Below are positions 11,470-22,062 of a DNA stretch of 64,000 bases, piece by piece. Within the stretch, counting starts at the first letter, position 1, and every line of letters begins with the position of its first letter. The notes under the pieces were generated by a model, which worked only from the letters and a program-made list of their open reading frames with translations, did not search any database and was not told the DNA's origin. A program made the translations under genes and the position numbers. The stretch comes from Bemisia tabaci (Eukaryota; Arthropoda; Insecta; Hemiptera; Aleyrodidae): assembly GCF_918797505.1 (NCBI RefSeq), contig NC_092797.1:54100157-54164156 (forward strand), written 5' to 3'.

Positions 11470-13277
11470 ATACAAACAAGATTACTTGATATAAAATAGT
11501 TAAGTATCTCAATTTTTTTTTTCACCTGCAGTTCCTCTTTCCTCGAGTGCATCACATTTAAGGGATCCTGAAACAAAGGGAACAGAGTCCATTTTCCTGA
11601 TTATTCCCATAACGCTAGTATTCTCATGTAATCCAGGGTTCATCAGCAACACGGACGTGGCTCCTTTTGCTTTAAGATGCCTTATTTGTCATATCATTAG
11701 AATTTAAGTGATGTCAGGTCCTGTAAAATTTAGGTGACCAAAAACTTAATTTTTAAGTGTCTTCATGAACCAAGAAATTTATTAAGACTAGGTACTTTTT
11801 TTGCTGCTGAAAAGGGAAAATTGGTTTGAACTCTCAAAATATTAAGTCTACTTATACACTTCTTTTCACCGTTTGATTTCCTCCTAAAATTAGGTATTTT
11901 CTAAATAAGATTTTGGAGTTAATTTAACGTTTTGAATTATTCAATTTACAAAACATTTTTGGACATAAAATACTTATATAAGGGTGGGTACAAAATTCAG
12001 TAACTTTAAAATGAGACGATACATCGACTAAGTTAGGTACAGCTATCTAATTTCATGAATATAACTGGCTGGGCGTATCTGGAATGTTACGTCAATTTCA
12101 GTCAAATAAAAATCACAACTACATAAAGCAAATCACATTGGGCTTACTAAGGAGTATATGCTGACAATTTCATGCTCGTAAGAGAGCCCTTAGGTACAAA
12201 ACAGGAGTGGGGATGGCTGGCATGTTGCTTGGTTAGAAAAAAGCTTTAAATATTCTAAATTGTGTTAATGATTAGGTACATCATAAGGTAGGGTGCCAGA
12301 GGAGTAGCATAATTTTGCAATATCCACCTGTGTCGAATTATTTCGCAGGTCAAAACAACTTATAGAAATAAGTAAATAAAGTTAAAAAAAAAAAAAAAAT
12401 AAATTACAAAAATACATTAGCCCCATTGATAAATCAACACACAAATTCATATTGGTTATCAGAATCCTACTAGAAAAACACAAGCTAGTAATTCATCGTA
12501 AGGTTAAGAAGAGTCCAAGTTGACCGACTTTAAAGTGCGACAGAAGATATGCCATCTAAATTTTCCCATTGAAAGTAAAAGGCGCAAGCCCCGATAGAAG
12601 ATCTCAAGTCTCACAGTGAGAGTCTGTCTGCAACTTAAAGGGTGTGGACTCTAATGGTAATTTATAATTACTTGCCAAAAGGTATGATGCTGTGAATGTA
12701 TGAGGGTTGTTTACAGTTTTGGAGTTCATCAATAATGCAATGATTCTTTATAACAGTCCGTGGCAGAATCTAAGCAGCCCTAGAGTAATGTGTAGATACT
12801 ACACCCACAGGAGATGGGTCTCAATGAGATCAAATATTATGAAATAGAGTATATTTTAATAAACATTAGGTACATGGAAAATGGAAGGGTTGGAAAGAAG
12901 CAAAAAAATGACATTCCCTACAGGCAATATTTGAATGGACCTCAATTACGTGATGGATAAATGGATAGCCTTGCCGATTAATTTTATGATTATCTCAATT
13001 GTATTATGTAGTTAGAAAACAGGTTCTTGTTTTTTCTGAAGGGGCATTTTCAAACGGTTCCATTTGGGAAGATAGTATCTATCATTTGTAGTTCCTTATT
13101 TCTGCAGGAAAGACGCAATTAAATCTACGATACTTTTTTGTGCAAAAAAATGAGTATATAGGTCACACTGAACCAAAAAATGTAAGAAAAGAGATTTAGA
13201 GACAAGGAGATGGTGTGTTTTCAAGTAAGCAACTAAATTAAATCAGTCAATTTAAAAACAGCCCAACTCTGGTCGCT

Positions 13278-13692
13278 GCCTACGAGAATAGAGAGGCCGT
13301 AACTACGATTCTGTAACGTCACGCTAGTAGATGAAACTCGGCGGGGATCAAACATGTGTTTTTATGGGAGAACGCATGACACATGTTCCTTATGTGCTAA
13401 TATCTTTTCAGGGGTTGATCTGGTGCAAAAATTCATAAGAACCTTATTGAGAGAAGATAAAATTTCAATCAGAGTACTGCCTAGTTTATAAATTACATTG
13501 TCTGATAATTGAGGAAATAAAAGCTAAACACGACTAAAAATCGAATATCGTTACCCCACTGCGATTCAAATACGCCGCTCATGCAACTTCAGCCAATCGA
13601 TGGCGGCTCTGATTGGTTAACATGGCGATTGCTCTACTAGTTTGACGTCATCAAACCGACCGGTTAAGGCCTCTCCATTCTCGTAGGCAACG
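13278..13692. repeat. Inverted-repeat element of about 415 bp
   Basis: The ends GCCTACGAGAATAGAGAGGC and GGCCTCTCCATTCTCGTAGG are inverted. The next matched blocks are ACGTCACGCTAGTAGA and TCTACTAGTTTGACGTCA, so the arms are about 60 bp with indels. No coding capacity. Seen once in this window. Confidence 0.65.
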
Positions 13693-16600
13693 CTCCGGTA
13701 TGCTGCATTTCTCTCTTTCTGCAGAAAAGTACTCTCTTGAGATTTGCGTAAATCTTCTGCTAAAAACATGGTGATTGTAACTAAACGGGAAGACCTTAAA
13801 AAGATTGAAATCTTGAGAAACAGAGAGCACTTCCCTAACTAAGCAAGGCTTTCAGGGCTTGAGAATATGTTCCTTGGATTCCTTATTGTGGTAAATTTAA
13901 TTGTATCACTCTTTGAAAGTAAATCATAATAAGTAATGGCGGATTTTCTCCTTGTTAGATGCCTTGAACCTGTCGGGGAGAGCAATGGCACTGTCATTGC
14001 TTGTTTTCAATCGCTGTGAATGATTTCGGCAAGGTTAGGAACAAAGCGTTTGTTACATACTTGGATGAAGGCTTACACATAATAGTTACTCTACAAAAGA
14101 AATTACAAACATTTAATCCGCGGCTTTGGCACCGCTAGGTCAGCATGAAATGGTTAGAACAAATTAGATTAGGTTGTTTACTTGGATGTTTATGGACATG
14201 TAGCAAATTCATGTTCAAGTAATACAGAACTTGTCGAGGAGAGACCTTACAAAACACTCAGGAGATCTATAACACTAGCTATGGATGAATAATAATCAAC
14301 AACATGCCAGGTATAACACGGTAAAATGGGCGTCACAATATAACTGATATTACATTCTAGGATCAGTGAAGGATTAACAAGGGATTAAAATTACTTACTC
14401 TAGGATTATAAAACACAAGATCCTTGCCAAAAGTTTAACCTCTTAAGTAGTTGGGTTAGAGAAAAATTAAAGGCAGAGTAAATTCAAATCCTTGGTGACT
14501 GGCATCATTACAGTCGAAGCCGAATTTCTCTTTCACTAATCATGGCAAATATCCAGATCTCAAAATTTGCAAGCCATGTTTGAACTACTAATCAATTTAT
14601 ACTCTAATAATAGTGTCCACAATCTTCTTGGCTAAATTACAAATCAATTAAACATACCAATCTTTTTAACCATTAATTTTTTGGCTCCATTTCAAGTGGC
14701 CGGAGACAACGACTGGGCAGGCGAGGGGAGATACTTTCAATCTTTTCAATTTTCACAGCTCCCATTAATACATCAATTTGACATTTAAAGGTGGTTAAAA
14801 TGTAGAGGAAGCATGCAAGAGAGTGGAAAGATGGAAAACAAACTTACATTTTAGACTATTTCAGTCACTCTGCTGCGGCAACTGTCAACTTGAAAGGTTA
14901 CTTGACTTGAGGGCAGCAATAATTTAAAGGCTCAATGCTGATAAATACTACACGAATTGAAAGATAGGGCTAAACACAAAACACTCAGTCTGGGGACATT
15001 TATTTCCCGTACAAAAATAAAATTTAGGAAGAAAGTTGTCACAAAGAAAAGCTCATGAAAATTATTTGTTGTGATAGTACAGTTCTTCTTCTTCTCTTCG
15101 ATAAAAAATACTTGAGTTCATGGAGCGGCAACACCGCATTTGGCAAGTGTGTGGAATGGGCGGGTAATTTGAAATTTACGGGATCAAAGTGACAATGAGT
15201 TCCTTTCACAGTAGGGACATTTCATTTGTGGCTTATTCATGAATACACTTATCTGATTAGGGTGACCGATGGTAGGAATTTACACATATTAAATATTTTG
15301 ATTGTGAAAATAAATTACTTACTTACTGTTGGCCGACTGAATTTTTAAGGAAACCAATGAACACCTTGGTCAGAAATTTTTAAATCAGAATTTCTGCACT
15401 TATCTACCTGCGAAGAAAAATCAATACAAATTTTAAAAAATAATGCCCATTGGTTTCCATTTGAAAAAGAAGTAGCACTGTCCCGGTTTATTTGTTTCCT
15501 GGTCTAGGACCTTGATTTGGGTACGTTATGCGAAGAGGCGCAGAACTCGAGCACTGGGAGTTCAGCTCAGATATTGTGCGAACCATGATGCCTTCTTTTT
15601 TAACTATTTAATTGCACAAGTATGAAAATACTAACAAGAAAACAAAAGAAAAAAAGGGGAGAGGATGAGAGGGAAAGGATTTAATGAGCTGCTTGAATAA
15701 TATAAAATCCAATGAATTAATTTGTTGATAATTTGACTTAAGTAATCAATCTTTTCAACATAATTTTTTAGTAATCTCAAGCATTCAAGGTAATACGCTT
15801 GAATGTACCTATATTGATGAGCAAATGAGAAAATTGCGTAAAAAATTGAAAAGTATAAGGCAGTGGATTTTCGAACTGCACTGCTGAGACGAAAAGTGAA
15901 TTGATGTTAAGTTGTTTTGAAGAAAGTATACACTTAGTTGACTTTGAAAATGATGAACATCTCAATTTTTTAATTTGCTGCCTGTCTGCTCCAATACAGT
16001 CTATCGATAATTCTGCTCTCGCGTTTTTTCTCAAAGTTAAAAAATTTGCGAGGACTGAGTTTTTTTGGAGTATTGTTTGAGAACTAAAAAAAAAGTTGAG
16101 CAAAATTGAATGGACAAAAACAGTCAGTTTTCATCCATTAACATAAAACATGGTAGACAATTTGCATAAGTGTTGTTGAGATTAAGGTTTTAAAGTTTTC
16201 TACTTTAAAATCAAACATTTTTGTTGATGGAGAGCAAAATTGTGGGCGGGCTGGTTAACGATAGATCCAAAAAAATTAGATCTAAGATTCAAATTAGGAA
16301 AGTAAATTTTTCCTGAAATTACATACTTCTAAGCACTGCATTTGTTACAAGGATCATGCCAGGAAATACGTCACTAGGTATTACCTCATTTTCTTTTTCA
16401 AGAATCGTCACCTTAATTGCACCTTTATAGAATTGCTACCTTAAATTGCCGAGTTGAAACTTTGTAAAATGTGAATGATGTATTTCTCAATGATTAAAAC
16501 TAAATTCTGCTTGGAAAAGATTTATGATCTCAAAGAAAATTGACAGGGCAACACAAAAAATGTAGCTCTTGCATGCCACAGGAATAGGCATTTACTCATA

Positions 16601-17054
16601 ATTAAAGTTCCATAATCCTACACAAAATTTTGCGAGAAACTTCATGGTACTGCTATTTTTTCTGGAAAACTCTCAAATTAAAAAAAAAAAAAACCCTTAA
16701 AGATGAGACTGTTAATGTAAAGATCACCTACTTTCACCATTACGTTTACATAATATTTTGCACAGGCTAAAGAACTAAAAATGCAAAATTTCTATAGCAT
16801 GCAAGAGATCCATGTAGGAAACGATAGATGCAAATTTCTTAAATACACAGACCTTGATTGATTTAAATGACTATCTAGTGATCCTAGGAGTTTAATATTG
16901 AACAGCAGGAAACAGATTTAGAAAGAGTATTTTCTTTATTAAAACAATTTTTAATTGATATAAGAAAGGATGAATCATCACACTTGATTAAGAGGAAGTT
17001 CAGTTGATAGAACATAGACACAAACTACAACACTGAAAGGTATTGAAATACATT

Positions 17055-17131
17055 GAGATGACAGCAACATACTTTTTCTTCTTGCGGCTTTTGCCAGTTT
17101 CAGTAAATTTCTTCTTTAGACACTGAGTTCT
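17055..17131 (-). other. Possible terminal exon fragment, basic C-terminus
   Basis: On the minus strand a CACTTTCAG acceptor is followed, in one frame, by RTQCLKKKFTETGKSRKKKK, a lysine-rich tail like those of nucleolar or ribosomal proteins. The frame runs on to a stop after about two dozen further ordinary residues. It lies 0.8 kb beyond the BRX1 stop codon, so it could be an alternative BRX1 last exon, a remnant exon of another gene, or chance. Confidence 0.18.
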
Positions 17132-17866
17132 CCTGAAAGTGGATCCTTACATGATTCTTTCTTTTTTCTACATATTAGTGCTGGTGTTTTTCAGGTTTAT
17201 GACAGTTATTGGGTGTAAATTGACTTTTTTCATTTAGAAAATGAAAATCATAAAGAATAAGTGTGCATTCATTTGAGAGGCAAAAATGACTTCAAAATTG
17301 AAAATTTCAGGTATTAAGAAGTGCAAAGGTATAAAATTGTTATTAGAGCAGAAAACATTTCACAGATATAGCTGCGAGAGTGAAAGCATCGCAGGACCCA
17401 CTCCAAGACCAAGAGGCACAAGGAAACGCTACAAAGGGGCAAATCGCCTCTTTGCTAGTGTTTAAAGATAAGATTGTCCCTTCAACAGGGTTGCCTCAAC
17501 ACATTTCTCAATCAGTGGGGTAGTTCCTGCTTCTCCCTCAGTCTTACAGAACGATCACAGTATTGTCTACCATACTTTTATCTTTGTTTGTGTTTTCTTA
17601 AATATATTTTGTGAATAATACTATTCAGATAAGAATTTCTTCACTATGGATCCGATTGTTTTGAATTCAGAGCATGAAACTCAAAAACTGTGATAAAACA
17701 GAACGATTCTGATATCAATCGAAATAATAATGCCCAGATTGATTTTAAAAAAGTGATCTCTTAAGAAAAGAAAAAAAAGGCATTAATAGTTAACTGCTGA
17801 CATCAAGCTAACAGTCACTAATCGAAGTAAAAAATATTATCACAAAACATAAAATCTTATAGAAAC

Positions 17867-18313
17867 TCATTTGCTTTTCAGTGGTTTTCGGTTTTTGCCT
17901 GTCTTCTTTGCCGTGCTCTTTTTGGCATTCTTAGCGGCTTGTGCTTTTTGACTTTTTGCTTTCTGATTTTTCTTAACATTTTTCTTCTTCAACTTAAGTT
18001 TTCCACCCTTTTTCTTTTTTAATTCCTTCTTCATCTGTTCCTTTGCCTGGGCTTTCAGGATTAACTTCTGTTTCATTCGTAAGATTTCCCGTTTGGTCAA
18101 TTCCCGTTTCTTTTCTTCGGTAGTTAGACTTGTGAAAGGAACTTTCTTGAACGCTTCATTGATTTCTTCTGGGACTTCTGCGGAGAAAACGAGGTCAGTG
18201 GGATTCGTAGCATAAGATTCTGCGCACTGAGCTTTTGTCTCTAGTTTGACTTCCTTTGCTATTTTTTTGCTAACATATTTTTCTCCGGCGGCTTTCTTCA
18301 ACTGTTGACGATA
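17867..18313 (-). CDS. BRX1: BRX1 exon 7 (C-terminal basic tail)
   Basis: It starts after a TTTTTCCAG acceptor with YRQQLKKAAGEKYVSKK and ends at TGA (17867-17869) after PLKSK. It encodes 148 residues; the last 75 are dominated by Lys, a nucleolar-retention style tail. Confidence 0.92.
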   Translation of the reverse strand, partial: YRQQLKKAAGEKYVSKKIAKEVKLETKAQCAESYATNPTDLVFSAEVPEEINEAFKKVPFTSLTTEEKKRELTKREILRMKQKLILKAQAKEQMKKELKKKKGGKLKLKKKNVKKNQKAKSQKAQAAKNAKKSTAKKTGKNRKPLKSK

Positions 18314-21300
18314 CTGGAAAAATAATAGGATAAAAATCAATCATACTACTCTGAACATCCCCAACACTAAGTAAACTAAAAAGTCAGAAAACACGCCATT
18401 TTTCCTCCTGCTTTTGACGATGAGGATTTTCTCGCAAAATGGAATAGTCTGCCCAAATACAACAATGTAAAATTGATCCGGTAGTTTTGCATTTGAAAGG
18501 ACAAGAAACTTAATCTACTTAGATGTTGCTATGACTACTGGCTGACTGGCTGCCAGTGGGGGCTAAGATTCCTTACTTTGCAGACACTTGCACATTTGTA
18601 GGTAAAAATGAAAAAGATTGGGGAGAATAATTTTCATCAGCGTCAAAGGGATATGACAATTACTCCCCCAAAAGTGGACCGCGTTTAGCAGAAAGGAACC
18701 GAGCCACATTAGCTATAACCAAATTTAAGTGAGCAATTCAATTCGTCACAAGAGAAAATTGGTGCAGATTTCTTTGAAAATTTTAAGGAATTTTCGTCAT
18801 ACTATGCAGAAAATTCACTGAAATTTGCACAAAAATCCGCACAACCGTTTTCATGTAAAAAATTAAATTGTCCAATTAAATTTGGAAACGGCTGATGTGG
18901 CTTCATTCCTTTCTGCTTAGCGCAGTCCAAATGACGATCAAAGCTGCAGATAAAAGAAGGAAGTGAGTAACTTTCTGGGGGTAAAATTACTTCACGATTA
19001 GAAAATCACTTTAGATTTCAGTGCTAAAAAAAATTCAACAGATGAGGAAGCTAAAATTTGAGTTTTTGTGATCACTCTCTTTGAAGAGAATTGCAGGAAT
19101 GTTGAAATAAGCACTGTCAAATTCAATGAGAAAGTTACCTTAGCAGGGGAGATATAAGTAGGATTCGTCCACAGTGTGTCTCCTCCAAAACTATCGTTGA
19201 AAATCTTGATGGGATTTAAGGAAAACCTAGGACCTGAAAATTAAACAATGAAATCTTTAAAATAAAATGAAAGTGAAAAGTTAAAAACATGAAAAAGTTC
19301 TTGAGCTAAAATGAAAGATTAAGTGATTGAGAAGAAGTCTAGGTATCATGTCTGATTGATTGTAAAATTAGGTCGGGGAAACCTAAATTGACAAAAAAAT
19401 CTACTAAGATGAGACCAGAAGCGAAAGTCTGTGTTACAGCATCAAATGTGATTATAAGGATCATATCTTTCCGGGGAAAATTTTCCGTAAAGTTTTTTAA
19501 AACTTAGATAAATAATGTTTCTCTACAACCCACGATTTTTGCCTTTGGACTTTAGGGCTCATATTATCTCCTTCAATTTTTTAACTTTCAGGGTTCAACT
19601 TTCGCCAAAAATTCCAGTTTGTTTCCTCTATGCGTTTGCAAGAAGTGAGGGAGAATTTTTGCTATTAATTTATGTCTCTTTTCACAGATGTGGTCCCAAA
19701 TATAAGTTTCTTTCAGACAAATTTGTCAGAAGAATAATTCACAAAATGAGAAGACCAGAAAAAAAGTCTTGGCAAGAAAATGTTTCTTTTGCTTTGGCAT
19801 CAAGCCTTACTATGGAGATATTTTTAATATTGTCTGTAAGCTCATGGGATATCCCAAAGGGAATTTTAAAAAAATTAAAAAAAATATAATAATTTAATGT
19901 TTATCTTTCCGGCCAAACTTTTAGATTTGAAATTTTAATGAAATCTTGGTACAATATAATAGTATCTTGTACAGATACACATACAAAAAATCTAGAGTGA
20001 GCTGAGGAAAATACCAACCGATTTCAATTAATGCACCATCTTCTGCCAGAACTTGGTAGTTGCGGAACCATATCCTATTGTCGAGAACGGAGAAAGTAAT
20101 GACGTGATCTACAAATGGGTGGCTTTTTGGATGATATCTTGGAACACCAAAAACCTGGAAATAAGATGAGAAGTTTATTGATTGTGATCAACTAATAATA
20201 GAACTGGGGAAAGAAAAGAAGAGACATAAGTCACATCAGTCTGGGTGCATCAATCATCAGTTGGCCAATTGGCTAGCATGTAAATATCTGTTGAATGGTG
20301 CAATTTTTGGATGTGACAGTTGTCTCTTCTTTTCTTTCCCCAGTTCTAGCATTTAAAAATTTTAATGAGCTGGCTCTGCCGAGGTGGAAAAATTTTACTA
20401 TTTCAGCAAGGTAAATGTTAAAACTTTGCAATCTCACTGTGAATGCAAGTATGTATTGTTTTTTAAAAAAAAATAGCAGAAAAGTTTCAAAGGGTAAGTT
20501 AAAAATTAAATATCTACAGTTAAACGACCAGACCACGTATCTCGGTTTGCAACATTGTAGACTTCCTGTGATACTTTATTTTTTAAATGAAAAACTACTC
20601 GACGTCAATTCTTGAAAACTTCCGGTGCAAAGAAAACTCTGTGAAAATTTCAAGTGATGATACTGATTTGTTCTCCTTCAAAAAAATTAAACGGGAGCGG
20701 AGATTTTTAAACACCACAAACGAGATGCATAGTCTAGTAGTTTCACCATCGACAGACACACTAGTATTTTTATTCTGATGTAATCGATACCTATGTATTT
20801 TTCCCTCATCCTAAAAAGAATTTATGGGATTTCCATGTATATGGTTTGAGACGGTACTGAGAGAAATATTACATGGCAGCTTAATTTCATACCTGAATGA
20901 ATAATTCTTTTAAGACAGCGTAGTGAGGATACTTATTAAAATTTTCATCAAAAGAAAGGAGTGGCCGTGATCCTTTCAAGCAGTTACCCGTAAGTCGCAT
21001 TTCTCTCAAAGTGAATACTGAAACAGAAGATTAAAAAAAATAATAGCATAAATTTGTGGGGATATTTAGGATATGAATGATCAATTGGCTAGAAAGCTCT
21101 AATTAGCAGAGAAAAAAGGGTAGGTGGCAAGAGCGCCATTCGAAAAGTGGCAGAACAAACATTTACCCAGCCTCCGATTTTGGACTTAGCCCGAGGAGGA
21201 TTGCTGGGCAAGGCAACGAGAAAGGAAAGGAAGGAGAGAAAATTAGCGGAAGGAGTTTGAAGCGCATTTCCAATGTTGCAATAATTTCGGCGAAATTTGC

Positions 21301-22028
21301 ACTAGGTACACATCAATGTTGGTTTACTCCGGAGGTAGACTTACTTCAATAAATTGTGTTCTAGAGGTTTATCTTTTTGAACAAAATGACTCGACAAATG
21401 TATGCCTAGTAAATGACGAACAGAAATCCAGACAAGGCTGCTGTTTCACTAATATTGAACAGACACAACGATTAGGCACTCACCGCTTTCAACTAAAAAC
21501 TTTGCTGAGGGTCCTCCTTTGATATTTGAAATCCACATGTACAAATCTCTTCTTAGTCTGCCTTCAAACAGAATGCATTTGTTGCAGTTTTCTGATTTGC
21601 ATATCTGTAACAAAAAATGAATTGACTACTGATGAACAGTGGATTTAAGAAATAGAGATACTTTAGGTACCCTAGCATTGGGTATGGACAGATTTAGTGG
21701 TTACGTTACTCGATAAATCGTCATTCAATTTTGGTGCCCTTAAAAAGCACAGCGAAACCATTGATATCAAAACAGTCAATTTTTTTTGGGTGGAACCAAT
21801 GATTGAATGTATCACATATCAAATAAAGTAGTCACTAAATTAGTCTATTGATTGCTATAAATAGCACATCTATTGCGATATTATAACCAGTCTTCCTTAC
21901 TACACGCACAAAAATAATCTGTGAGGATCGATAGATCATTTTTTTTTTTTATTTATTGAAAATGCTACTTTATAGCAATATTGATTCCAAAAGTTAAAAC
22001 TTGCTTCAATTTCCTTGTATTTGGGGGA

Positions 22029-22062
<34 letters not shown>

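Larger units (their letters stand above)
9701..17866. other. Region between CAMKMT and BRX1 with no recognisable gene
   Basis: About 8 kb with almost no reading frames above 60 codons and no recognised domain. It contains an inverted-repeat element at 10630-11350 with a family D element inside, a 50-nt poly(A) tract at 11419-11468, an inverted-repeat element at 13278-13692, and one weak possible minus-strand exon at 17055-17131. It probably includes the 5' end of CAMKMT and the 3' UTR of BRX1, whose limits I cannot place. The remainder (11470-13270 and 13700-17050) is AT-rich sequence in which I see nothing definable. Confidence 0.6.

Noticed and set aside
19515..19889. 124-residue plus-strand frame within BRX1 intron 5
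   Set aside because: Low-complexity hydrophobic/Lys-rich translation of AT-rich intron, antisense to a well-supported gene.
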